DNA of 13,763 nt from JANLSE01 sp038214135 (GCA_038214135.1 JBBQSD010000153.1:1-13763); one strand, 5' to 3'; positions 1 to 6,914 are shown, numbered from the stretch's first letter. Notes: a model not told the origin generated them from the letters alone. Program-made: numbers and translations.

Positions 1-159
1 GTGGCTGGCTGGCGAGCATCTAAGGATGTTGAGACGTTTGGTGATCGTGTGCAGCAGATCGTCGGTGTTGTTGTGTTCATGCCACAGATTCGGACTCACA
101 GCAGCCATGGTGTGCCCTTCGTCACTGTTCGGCGTCTCACGAATATGTGTTGTTCCCAT
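1..159 (-). CDS. Possible gene fragment, running off the left edge
   Basis: An open minus-strand frame runs from an ATG at 159 to the window edge (53 codons without a stop); upstream in frame there is a stop near 190. The middle reads AAVSPNLW, then HNNTDDLLHTITKRL. This vaguely resembles the C-terminal end of fold-type I aminotransferases of class V, where a SPxxYNTxxEIDRLLxAL segment precedes the C terminus. Codon choice looks coding-like. A second ATG at 108 is preceded by AAGGG, so a short N-terminal piece of another gene is equally possible. The plus-strand frame covering 1-243 shows no recognisable motif and I prefer the minus strand. Function is not assigned; the class-V link is a weak inference. 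Confidence 0.3.
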   Translation of the reverse strand, partial: MGTTHIRETPNSDEGHTMAAVSPNLWHEHNNTDDLLHTITKRLNILRCSPASH

Positions 160-310
160 ACCCAGCTGAATCTTGTTCAGGACTATCTATCAAACGTGGC
201 TATGGCATATTTTTGCGCCTGTTTTCCCCATCAGCGAGAATAGAGCATTTGTGTGGCATCACTCGCTGGGCAAAGCTGGCGCTGCGCTGCGCCCGCTGGT
301 GTTGCTCCTG

Positions 311-339
311 AAGCTGATAGCTGAACACTGAACGCTGAG
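311..339. repeat. Degenerate GCTGAWA-type intergenic repeat
   Basis: The word AGCTGA/GCTGAAC recurs about four times in 29 bases (AAGCTGATAGCTGAACACTG and on). The same vocabulary reappears at 3608-3626 and 3694-3737. It lies in a gap with no gene (244-405). Such short word-like tracts behave as mobile or expanding intergenic repeats; the mechanism is unknown. Confidence 0.5.
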
Positions 340-375
340 TAGCACTCGACAAGCATTGCGTCTTCTGCTATTGTA

Positions 376-404
376 CCGATCTGATTCACCCTGTTTCAGA
401 TTGG
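376..404 (+). repeat. Inverted repeat abutting the start codon
   Basis: CCGATCTGA (376-384) and TCAGATTGG (396-404) pair over 9 positions with one G-T, around an 11-base loop, ending directly before the ATG at 406. There is no Shine-Dalgarno site in front of this ATG. The dyad may be an operator or a start-occluding mRNA hairpin; this is inference only. Confidence 0.35.
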
Positions 405-405
405 T

Positions 406-1323
406 ATGCTAATGGATGCTGCGCGCGCTCATTCTCGTTCGGATCTCCCTCCGGCTGTGGCCGCCATTATTCCGCAGATCATTCAATGGGCACATGCACG
501 CTCGATTCAAGCATACCCACTCCCGAATGTGATTAGCCTGAATAATACCAACTATCAGGTGATCGTTGATGACCAACAATATGTGATGCGCGTGGCCTCC
601 GAAACCCCACACTGGTTGGGCGTTCGTCGTGCGGAGGAACGTGCTGCTGCCCTGGCCGCCGCACAGGCTGGCGTGTGCCCGCCAATTCTGTACGCCGATG
701 AATTCGGCAATCTGGTAACATCTTTTATTCAGGGCCGCCAATGGGAAGCATACGAATTTCACGAACCCGCCAATCGATTGCGCCTGGTTCAGGCACTACG
801 GCGGCTGCATGCCGTTCGCGATGCGCCGGCCAATGGCTCGGTATTCCGCCGGATCGAACACTTAATACGCAGTGCAACAACGCTAGGCGTTGCATTACCA
901 GATGGCCTGGATCGGCATCTCACTGCGCTGGCCCGTATTGAGGCACAGCGCGCAGGCGATACGCGCTTTCGGCCTGGATTATGCCATAATGATTGCTGGG
1001 CGAATAACTTTATCGATGATGGCACACAGATATGGATGGTCGATTGGGAATTTGGCGGCGATGGCGATGGGCTGTTTGATCTGGCAACCCTTACGCTGAG
1101 TGGCCGTTCGACAGAACAGCAGCAGCTTGCGTTTCTGAACGACTATGGCTATACCGAACCCGACGATCTTGGGCAACTGCACAGCATGATCTATGTTGTG
1201 TGGTGTTTTGAAGCACTGTGGGCGCTCGGCCAACACGGCCTGCGTGGCAGCAACGATTACGATTATCAATCGCATGCACAGCGTATGTTCCAACGAATGC
1301 AGGATCAGATAGATACCATATGA
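406..1323 (+). CDS. Choline-kinase/APH-like small-molecule kinase
   Basis: A 305-residue protein of the protein-kinase-like APH/choline kinase superfamily, predicted to transfer the ATP gamma-phosphate to a hydroxyl of a small molecule in the cytoplasm. The N-lobe holds NNTNYQVIVDDQQYVMRV (about 46-63), which resembles the start of LicA/choline kinase folds. The catalytic loop is HNDCWANN (H194, D196, N201) and the metal-binding motif is VDWEFGG (D213). The length suits the family. The substrate cannot be read from sequence: choline, ethanolamine, thiamine or an antibiotic are all possible, with the LicA-like N-lobe favouring choline or another amino alcohol. The start is uncertain: no Shine-Dalgarno site, and a second ATG at 412. 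Its TGA overlaps the ATG of the next gene (ATGA), so the two are translationally coupled and probably act together. Confidence 0.85.
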   Translation: MLMDAARAHSRSDLPPAVAAIIPQIIQWAHARSIQAYPLPNVISLNNTNYQVIVDDQQYVMRVASETPHWLGVRRAEERAAALAAAQAGVCPPILYADEFGNLVTSFIQGRQWEAYEFHEPANRLRLVQALRRLHAVRDAPANGSVFRRIEHLIRSATTLGVALPDGLDRHLTALARIEAQRAGDTRFRPGLCHNDCWANNFIDDGTQIWMVDWEFGGDGDGLFDLATLTLSGRSTEQQQLAFLNDYGYTEPDDLGQLHSMIYVVWCFEALWALGQHGLRGSNDYDYQSHAQRMFQRMQDQIDTI

Positions 1324-2786
1324 TCCAATCAACCGAGCTGTCAACCGAACCACAATTACGCATGATCTGGCCAGAACAGCGGCTTGCCACACCACCAATA
1401 CTGCCGCTGCCCGCTGGGTATGTGCTGCGAACCTCCCAGCCTGGTGATGAAGAACCGTTCTTTGCGCTGATGGCCTTGGCCGGCTGGCCGGGCTGGAATG
1501 CCGAAAAGCTGCACCCATGGCTCATTCGCATGCTGCCAGATGGTGGGTTCGTGATCATCCACGCCGCCAGTAACACCCTGGTTGCCAGCGCAATGGCGCT
1601 GCGTGATTGTGCAGAATTTGGGATCGAGGGCGGCGAACTGGGTTGGTTGGCCGTCGATCCAGCCCATACAGGCCAGGGCTTGGGTGCAATCGTGAGCGCT
1701 GCGGTCACACGGCGATTCCTTGAGCATGGCTATCGTCACATCCACTTGTATACCGAATCACGGCGGCTTGCAGCACTGAAAACCTATCTGAAGCTCGGGT
1801 ATGTTGCCTATCTCGATCCGCCAGCAATGCCAGCAGTACAGGAACGCTGGCATACAATCCACCAGCAGCTAGCGCGGCCATTTGCTGCACCAGTACTACC
1901 TACCGGAACCCCACCCGCCGAATTTGATCTCGATACAGCATTCGTTGCGCGTCTATTGGCCGATCAGCACCCGGATCTAGCCGATCTACCGCTACAGATT
2001 GTTGATGCCGGTTGGGATAATGCCATGTTCCGGCTTGGCGATCACCTTTCTGTGCGCCTGCCACGCCGCGCCGCCGCCGCAGACCTGATCACCCACGAGC
2101 AAACCTGGCTGCCACGCCTGGCCGATCATCTGACGCTGCCAATTCCGGCTCCATACCGAATCGGCACACCAGCCGATGGCTACCCCTGGAACTGGAGTAT
2201 TCTGCCATGGCTCACTGGCGTAGCCGCCGATCAGAGTGAACCGTATGCCACGCAGGCCAGGCCATTCGCGGCTTTCTTGCGCTCGCTGCATCGCCCTGCA
2301 CCTGCCGATGCGCCAGCCAACCCGGTTCGTGGTGTGCCACTCGAACAGCGTGCGGCGGTTGTGGAAGCACGCATGCAGCGGCTTGCAACAAGCACCAGCC
2401 TGATCACACCAACAATCCAGCGCATCTGGCAGGAGGCACTTGCTGCACCAATCGATATTCCGCCAACATGGCTGCATGGCGATCTGCATCCACGCAACGT
2501 GCTGGTTGAGGCAGGAATCATCACTGGCATCATCGATTGGGGCGACATCACATCCGGCGATTGCGCCACCGATCTGGCCGCGATCTGGATGCTGTTTGCC
2601 GATGCCAATGCCCACCAGCAGGCCCTGTCCGCCTATACCATTTCGTACGCAACCATGCAACGAGCCAAAGGCTGGGCTATATTGTTTGGTGTCGTATTGC
2701 TCGAAACCGGGCTGGCCGATAATCCAAGGAATGCGCTCATTGGTGAACGAACATTATGTCGCGTTGCCGCATCTAATGAATTTTGA
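1320..2786 (+). CDS. GNAT acetyltransferase-APH kinase fusion
   Basis: A 488-residue two-domain protein. The ATG at 1320 overlaps the upstream stop and is preferred over in-frame upstream starts, which would lie deep inside the previous gene. Residues about 30-165 form a GNAT domain; motif A is GWLAVDPAHTGQGLG (about 106-120), the acetyl-CoA pyrophosphate loop. Residues about 205-485 form an APH-type kinase: NAMFRLGDHLSVRLPRR as the N-lobe with its lysine/arginine position, HGDLHPRN as catalytic loop (H386, D388, N393) and IIDWGD as metal site (D406). The order matches AAC(6')-APH(2'') bifunctional aminoglycoside resistance enzymes (about 480 residues). The APH half, however, looks more like the broad environmental macrolide/aminoglycoside kinase-like family, so independent fusion is likely. 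Predicted to N-acetylate and O-phosphorylate small molecules in the cytoplasm; substrate unknown. Confidence 0.88.
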   Translation: MIQSTELSTEPQLRMIWPEQRLATPPILPLPAGYVLRTSQPGDEEPFFALMALAGWPGWNAEKLHPWLIRMLPDGGFVIIHAASNTLVASAMALRDCAEFGIEGGELGWLAVDPAHTGQGLGAIVSAAVTRRFLEHGYRHIHLYTESRRLAALKTYLKLGYVAYLDPPAMPAVQERWHTIHQQLARPFAAPVLPTGTPPAEFDLDTAFVARLLADQHPDLADLPLQIVDAGWDNAMFRLGDHLSVRLPRRAAAADLITHEQTWLPRLADHLTLPIPAPYRIGTPADGYPWNWSILPWLTGVAADQSEPYATQARPFAAFLRSLHRPAPADAPANPVRGVPLEQRAAVVEARMQRLATSTSLITPTIQRIWQEALAAPIDIPPTWLHGDLHPRNVLVEAGIITGIIDWGDITSGDCATDLAAIWMLFADANAHQQALSAYTISYATMQRAKGWAILFGVVLLETGLADNPRNALIGERTLCRVAASNEF

Positions 2787-2824
2787 TAATCAAACCCCGT
2801 AACATATGATTGCAGGTGTGGAAT

Positions 2825-2864
2825 GCGCAAGCATGGCTTGCGCTGCGGCAGCATGGCTGCCGCA
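2825..2864. repeat. Tandem pair of perfect hairpins with ATG loops
   Basis: Two back-to-back perfect stem-loops. The first has 8-bp arms (2825-2832, 2836-2843), the second 9-bp arms (2844-2852, 2856-2864). Both have the three-base loop ATG and share the core AGCATGGCT or AAGCATGGCTT. No T-run follows, so a simple intrinsic terminator is not supported. Placement just after a stop codon and before the cupin gene suggests a REP-like repetitive element. Confidence 0.75.
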
Positions 2865-2941
2865 ATCCAAAAATCATTACTGAGTTTGGCAGTTCACGAA
2901 CCGCCCCCTAGACAGTAGCAGGCCCAACAAAGGAGTATGTT

Positions 2942-3415
2942 ATGGACGAAACAGTTATGCCATTAATCCGCCGTATTGCTGCTGGTGCGGATTACGCTGG
3001 TGAGCAGCGCAGCCTGGGTATCAGCACAATTGCCTTCAAGGTGGTGCCGCAGGATAGCAGCGGCCTGTTGGTTCTTGAGAATACCTTTCATGCGATGGGT
3101 GGCCCAGCCCGCCATCTGCACCACGAACAGGATGAGTGGTTCTATGTGTTGGAGGGCGAATTTCTGATGGAAGTAGGCCACGAGCGAATGCAGTTATACC
3201 CAGGCGATTCGCTCATGGCACCGCGCAGGGTTCCGCACGTCTGGGCCTCGGTTGGCGCTGGACGCGGGCGCATTCTGGTGACATTCGCACCGGCAGGCAG
3301 CATGGTGGCGTTCTTTCGCGAAGTAACCAAGGCGAACGCGATGCCGCCCCAAGATCCGGTATTATGGCGAGCACACGGAATGGAACTGCTTGGCCCGCCA
3401 TTATCGGTCGCCTAA
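2942..3415 (+). CDS. Single-domain cupin protein
   Basis: A 157-residue cupin of the quercetin-dioxygenase-like type, a cytoplasmic metal-binding beta-barrel. Cupin motif 1 fits the classical spacing, with H58, H60, E65 and G72 (HLHHEQDEWFYVLEG). Motif 2 is PGDSLMAPRRVPHVW with H99 as fourth ligand; the usual Gly and Asn of this motif are replaced by R96 and S103. Together these give a complete 3-His/1-Glu metal site, so it is probably active. The start is fixed by AAAGGAG seven bases upstream of the ATG. The C-terminal tail of about 40 residues is helical-looking and unremarkable. Substrate is unknown: isomerase, dioxygenase and sensor roles all occur in this fold. It stands alone, followed by the VOC stub, and could once have formed a small operon with it. 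Confidence 0.85.
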   Translation: MDETVMPLIRRIAAGADYAGEQRSLGISTIAFKVVPQDSSGLLVLENTFHAMGGPARHLHHEQDEWFYVLEGEFLMEVGHERMQLYPGDSLMAPRRVPHVWASVGAGRGRILVTFAPAGSMVAFFREVTKANAMPPQDPVLWRAHGMELLGPPLSVA

Positions 3416-3422
3416 TGTGAAC

Positions 3423-3452
3423 ATAGCCGATACACCGATAGCCGATAGCCGA
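3423..3452. repeat. GCCGATA degenerate tandem repeat
   Basis: ATAGCCGATACACCGATAGC followed by CGATAGCCGA gives four copies of a 7-8 base word between the cupin stop and the VOC stub. It belongs to the same class of word-like intergenic tracts seen at 311, 3694, 8187 and 11004, with a different word. Confidence 0.5.
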
Positions 3453-3491
3453 AAATGCAAAGCACAGCTTCTATAGCATAGGAGAAGTTCC

Positions 3492-3635
3492 ATGGTAGTT
3501 GTTCGCTACCTTGTGAGCGATGTTGAACGCTCGATTTTGTTCTATACCAGCTACCTTGGCTTTACGCTGGCTGAACAGATGGGGCCAGCCAAGCTCATCG
3601 TAGCATTCAGCTCTCAGCTTTCAGTTCTCCAATAA
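3492..3635 (+). pseudogene. 5' stub of a VOC/glyoxalase-fold gene
   Basis: An ATG with a good Shine-Dalgarno site (AGGAGA, eight bases upstream) opens a 47-codon frame. Its first 35 residues match the N terminus of VOC-superfamily proteins (glyoxalase/bleomycin-resistance/dioxygenase fold): VVVRYLVSDVERSILFYTSY, then LGFTLAEQMGPA. A full domain is about 110-130 residues, so the second half with the rest of the metal site is missing. Similarity ends at about AKLIVAF, where the sequence turns into the repeat CAGCTCTCAGCTTTCAGTT and stops at TAA. No VOC-like remainder is seen downstream. It is a truncated, presumably non-functional gene; the intact RBS suggests the damage is not ancient. Confidence 0.75.
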
Positions 3636-3737
3636 TCGATGCATGGATGACCAACAAACGTTGGAATAACGGCAACGATTTCCCTCTGCACCAAAAGCTG
3701 ATGGCTGACGGCTCGTTTGACTGAAAGCTGATGGCTT
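3608..3737. repeat. Inverted-repeat-bounded element of the CTGAAAGCTGA family
   Basis: TCAGCTTTCAGT (3614-3625) and ACTGAAAGCTGA (3720-3731) are perfect 12-bp inverted copies about 95 bases apart. AGCTGATGGCT also occurs twice in direct orientation (3696-3706, 3726-3736). The left arm lies in the frame of the VOC stub and the right arm touches the stop codon of the LRR gene. The sequence between shows no coding content. It looks like the scar of a repeat-mediated insertion or deletion. Confidence 0.55.
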
Positions 3738-4665
3738 ACCAATACACAACACATCCACGCTGTTCGAGTTCTGGAATCCATTGTGGAAGGGTTAAGCGCT
3801 TATTCCAGCGCAGATCTAATTTTTCTAGCTGCATTAAATGGCGTATACTCGCTGGTAGTGTCTGTAAGACATTTCCACGCAGATCAAGAGTGCGTAACTG
3901 CTGGAGCTGCCCGATCTGATCTGGTAGGCTGATCAATTGATTATTACGCAGATCCAATTCACGGAGATTGCGTAAGTAAACAATTGATTCAGGTAACGTT
4001 GCCAATTGATTTCCCTGAAGCGCAAGTTTTCTGAGCTGCACAAGATTGCCAATTGTCTGCGGAAGCACACGGAGCTGGTTATGCATCACATGCAATTCTT
4101 TAAGATTGACCAACTGGCCGATCTGATTGGGGAGCATCGTCAGGATATTATGATACAACCGCAGCTCGATTAAGGCCGAGAGATCGCCAATCCAGGCAGG
4201 TAGTGACGTTAGGCGATTATCGGTGATATTCAGATACAGAAGGTTGCGTAAATCGCCAATTGATGCCGGTACTGATGCTAATTGATTGTTACTGAGGTAC
4301 AGAAAACGCAACTGCTGTAACGCACCAAGCGATTTCGGCAGTTCTTTGAATGCATTATGGCCAAGATCAAGCATAGATAACTGACCCAAATTGCCAATCT
4401 CTTCCGAAAGCGAAGTAAGGCGGTTATCTGCTAGATTCAGCACACGCAAATTGGCAAGTTGCCACAACCCATCCGCAATGGTTGTTAGCTGATTATGATA
4501 CAAACTCAGCGAGCGCAGGTTCGCAAGATCGCCAATCCATTCGGGGAGAACCGCCAACGCATTGCGATCAAGATCGAGTTCTTCCAATTGCACGTATGTC
4601 CGCACGGTTTCCGGGATTGCGTGCAATCCGTGCGCCACGAGATCCAACACCCGAAGTGTATTCAT
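3736..4665 (-). CDS. Leucine-rich repeat protein, 13 repeats
   Basis: A 309-residue protein made almost wholly of leucine-rich repeats: a 24-residue first unit, eleven units of exactly 23 residues and a 32-residue last unit. The consensus is LxxLxLxxNxLxxLPxxIGxL, the type found in SHOC2/PIRL-like and bacterial ROCO-associated LRRs. It has no signal peptide, membrane segment, GTPase or kinase domain, so it is probably a cytosolic protein-binding solenoid. The C-terminal cap LPQWIPELEQRGCVVYW covers the hydrophobic core. Start: ATG with GAGGG a few bases upstream. It diverges from the kinase-methyltransferase gene across 66 bases, which hints at a shared role but does not prove it. The binding partner cannot be inferred. 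Its stop codon lies inside a repeat, so the gene may once have been longer or simply borders the element. Confidence 0.9.
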   Translation of the reverse strand: MNTLRVLDLVAHGLHAIPETVRTYVQLEELDLDRNALAVLPEWIGDLANLRSLSLYHNQLTTIADGLWQLANLRVLNLADNRLTSLSEEIGNLGQLSMLDLGHNAFKELPKSLGALQQLRFLYLSNNQLASVPASIGDLRNLLYLNITDNRLTSLPAWIGDLSALIELRLYHNILTMLPNQIGQLVNLKELHVMHNQLRVLPQTIGNLVQLRKLALQGNQLATLPESIVYLRNLRELDLRNNQLISLPDQIGQLQQLRTLDLRGNVLQTLPASIRHLMQLEKLDLRWNKRLTLPQWIPELEQRGCVVYW

Positions 4666-4675
4666 TGTGCCCTCA

Positions 4676-4704
4676 TTGACAAACCATCCCGTGCTCAGTA
4701 TAGT
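4676..4704 (+). promoter_or_regulatory. Consensus sigma70-type promoter for the kinase-methyltransferase gene
   Basis: TTGACA (4676-4681), a 17-base spacer and TATAGT (4699-4704): perfect -35 and 5/6 at -10. A start near 4711 would leave a leader of about 20 bases before the ATG at 4732. The -35 box is only 11 bases from the start codon of the divergent LRR gene. Confidence 0.75.
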
Positions 4705-4731
4705 TGAACAACGCCTTCCTGGATCGATGCA

Positions 4732-6075
4732 ATGAAAACGATGCTGACCACAAAACTGATTGTGCTTGATGGCCTGCCAGGCTCAGGGAAATCGACCACT
4801 GCTGAGTGGCTGACGCTACAACTCCAGCGAAATGGAGTGAATGCTGTGTTGTTGCTGGAATCGGATGTATCACACCCATTATGGTGGTACAATTATTGGA
4901 ATGGCACCGAGTATCTGCCGCCTAATTTTACCACAATCCCCATCGAAACACATATCGAAACAAGCCTCCAGCGATGGCAAGCATTTGTTCACACAGTCAT
5001 TGCCTCAGATCAACTCTATGTTGCGGAATCCGTCTTTTTTCAGAATGCAATCGCCATGTTTGTGATCGGCGGTGCAGAACCAGGCGTACTTATGGATTAC
5101 GCCAATGAAGTTCAGATGATCGCACGCGATCTGCATCCCGCCCTGATTTACTTTTACCATAATGATGTCGCTCTTGCGCTACGGAGAATCTGTGCTATAC
5201 GAGGTCGAGAGTTCGAAGATGAATTACTGTATCATATGGAGAGCTTTCCGTTCCTCAAACAACGAAATCTGCAGGGTTTGGATGGAGTAACCATCCTCTG
5301 GCAAGCAATTCGTGTCATAACCGATGCGCTTTTTGATCAGTACACCATTGATAAACTGGCACTTGAACATTCAGATAATAATTGGCTCGTTTATCGGAAG
5401 CAGATCCAGGATTTCCTGGGAATACCAATGAACCCAAAAGATATTGTTCGTACTGGCTATGATACAATCTCGCATGCGTATCGCGGCGATACGCTCGATC
5501 AGCATGATCCGAGCCTGGCCAAGTATTCCCAATGGGTCGCGGAACTAACCGGCATGCTGCCAGCCGATGGCGCTGTTCTCGATCTCGGCTGCGGGAATGG
5601 TATTCCGGTCGCACAGTTATTGGCTGATGCCGGTTATATGGTGACTGGTATCGATATTTCCGCAGTGCAGATTGCCCGCGCACAGATATTGGTGCCCAAT
5701 GCGCGTTTTGTGTGCGCCGACATGACCAAGCTAGCGTTTCCGCCACAGACCTTTGCTGCAATTATTTCGTTGTACGCAATTATTCATGTGCCGCTTGCTG
5801 AACAACCAGCCCTGTTCGCCAACATGTATCGCTGGTTACAACCAGGTGGCTACCTGATGGTCATCGTTGGTGCTCATGCATGGACGGGTACGGAAGCAGA
5901 TTGGCTTGATGTCGCTGGTGGAACAATGTACTGGAGCCACGCAGATACGGCAACCTACCAACAGTGGTGCGAAGATCAAGGCTTCACGCTGTGCTGGGTG
6001 CGCTTCATTCCGGAAGGGAACGGTGGGCACACACTGATCTTGGCACAGAAGCCTGGATCGCCAATCAAAATTTGA
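4732..6075 (+). CDS. P-loop kinase-SAM methyltransferase fusion
   Basis: A 447-residue protein with two unrelated catalytic modules. Residues 1 to about 225 form a P-loop kinase-like domain with Walker A GLPGSGKST (14-22) on a first beta strand KLIVLD; a long helical stretch with LPPNFTTIPIETHIETSLQR follows, and RRICAIRGREFED may be a lid region. It resembles uncharacterised thymidylate-kinase-like P-loop proteins. Residues about 237-440 form a class I SAM methyltransferase: an N-terminal YDTISHAYRGD helix, motif I VLDLGCGNG (282-290), GIDIS at the acidic end of strand 2, CADM for motif II and LQPGGYLMVIVG for post-motif II. The joint is near DFLGIPMNPKDIVR. Predicted cytoplasmic. Both substrates are unknown; sequential phosphorylation and methylation of one molecule is a reasonable inference. 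No clear Shine-Dalgarno site; M4 (4741) is an alternative start. Confidence 0.88.
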   Translation: MKTMLTTKLIVLDGLPGSGKSTTAEWLTLQLQRNGVNAVLLLESDVSHPLWWYNYWNGTEYLPPNFTTIPIETHIETSLQRWQAFVHTVIASDQLYVAESVFFQNAIAMFVIGGAEPGVLMDYANEVQMIARDLHPALIYFYHNDVALALRRICAIRGREFEDELLYHMESFPFLKQRNLQGLDGVTILWQAIRVITDALFDQYTIDKLALEHSDNNWLVYRKQIQDFLGIPMNPKDIVRTGYDTISHAYRGDTLDQHDPSLAKYSQWVAELTGMLPADGAVLDLGCGNGIPVAQLLADAGYMVTGIDISAVQIARAQILVPNARFVCADMTKLAFPPQTFAAIISLYAIIHVPLAEQPALFANMYRWLQPGGYLMVIVGAHAWTGTEADWLDVAGGTMYWSHADTATYQQWCEDQGFTLCWVRFIPEGNGGHTLILAQKPGSPIKI

Positions 6076-6220
6076 GCGGTGGTCGAATGCGCGTGAGCAC
6101 CGTTCCATCCTGTTTGTGCATCACATGCAACCACGCCCCGCAGCAGCACAACAATAACGCACCAGTTAGGTGATGGGATACATCAACAGCAGTTGCACAG
6201 CATGGACACGTACTCATCAT
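6065..6220 (-). CDS. Small cysteine-rich, zinc-ribbon-like protein
   Basis: A 51-codon minus-strand frame that starts MMSTCPCC and carries a second cysteine knot, LLLCCCGAWLHV, about 15 residues later, followed by QDGTVLTRIRPPL. Pairs C5/C8 and C24/C26 before GAxLxV look like the two knuckles of a zinc ribbon, as in LysW-type or transcription-factor-like small proteins, though the second pair is CxCG rather than CxxCG. A Shine-Dalgarno-like GGGAG lies 4 bases before the first ATG and 7 before the second, so 6217 may be the real start. The 3' end overlaps the last 11 bases of the convergent kinase-methyltransferase gene. Probably a cytoplasmic metal-binding protein; role unknown. Chance ORF cannot be excluded. 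Confidence 0.5.
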   Translation of the reverse strand: MMSTCPCCATAVDVSHHLTGALLLCCCGAWLHVMHKQDGTVLTRIRPPLKF

Positions 6221-6332
6221 CGTTCTCCCGTGGCTCAGGCCAGATAGCATTTCTTATGTCTTGCTGATCTTGCATAAACAATGCCAATCCACGGGGATTC
6301 ATGCTGTCAATCTATTCATAGTGTGAGCGACA

Positions 6333-6914
6333 ATGAATATCGTCAATGTTGGCTATGATTCAACCAATTATTATGTCCTTGAAGTGCAACATATGCGCCT
6401 GCTGATCGATGTTGGCTGGCCAGGAACGCTGCCAAAACTCCAGGCCAACCTCAAGCGTAAGGGCATTGCATTGGCGGATATTCAGTATCTGCTGGTGACG
6501 CATTACCATCCCGATCACGCCGGGCTTGCCCAGGAAATTAAGGCAACCGGTGTGCGGCTGCTTGTGCTGGAACCGCAAATCAGTGCGATTCCAATTCTTA
6601 AAACATTTATGAAGCCAACCATGCCCTATCGAGAGATTACACTGCACGATACTATCGTGCTCACGATTGCTGACAGCGCAACCTTTCTTGGTAAGCTTGG
6701 TATCGCTGGCACAATTATAAGCACACCAGGCCATTCGGATGATAGTATCAGCCTGATATTGCCGGATGGAACGGCATTCACCGGGGATTTACCACGGCCC
6801 AATAGTGTTGATGAAACCACATACGAGATCGTCACCAACAGTTGGAATACACTGCGGGCTGTGGGTGCAATGATGATCTACCCTGGCCATGGGCCGATTT
6901 ACCCATTGATATAG
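6333..6914 (+). CDS. MBL-fold metallo-hydrolase
   Basis: A 193-residue protein of the metallo-beta-lactamase fold, expected to bind two metals (usually zinc) and hydrolyse an ester, thioester or amide in the cytoplasm. All core motifs are visible: D26 in LLIDVG, HxHxDH at 57-62 (THYHPDHAG), H134 in TPGHSDDS, bridging D152 in FTGDL and H186 in YPGHGP. At 193 residues it is compact, glyoxalase-II-like in core but without an alpha-helical extension. No signal peptide, so it is probably not a secreted beta-lactamase. The Shine-Dalgarno site is weak (GAGCG). It follows the small cysteine-rich ORF, in the opposite direction, and stands alone transcriptionally. Substrate not predictable. Confidence 0.9.
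   Translation: MNIVNVGYDSTNYYVLEVQHMRLLIDVGWPGTLPKLQANLKRKGIALADIQYLLVTHYHPDHAGLAQEIKATGVRLLVLEPQISAIPILKTFMKPTMPYREITLHDTIVLTIADSATFLGKLGIAGTIISTPGHSDDSISLILPDGTAFTGDLPRPNSVDETTYEIVTNSWNTLRAVGAMMIYPGHGPIYPLI

Noticed and set aside
1..243. Plus-strand 80-codon frame starting with GTG at the window edge
   Set aside because: No motif, cysteine-scattered composition and no visible start context; the minus strand of the same stretch looks more like coding sequence.
979..1745. Long minus-strand frames opposite the kinase and GNAT domains
   Set aside because: They are shadows of genes with complete catalytic motifs on the plus strand and show no domain of their own.
1992..2660. 222-codon minus-strand frame opposite the APH domain
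   Set aside because: Antisense of the conserved kinase motifs; composition rich in Cys and Trp as expected of a shadow frame.
1320..2786. Calling the fusion AAC(6')-APH(2'')
   Set aside because: Only domain order and approximate length agree; sequence identity cannot be judged by eye and the APH half reads as a different subfamily.
4732..6075. Two separate genes rather than a fusion
   Set aside because: No stop codon or RBS-plus-ATG combination is seen at the domain boundary near 5430-5460; one frame spans both domains.
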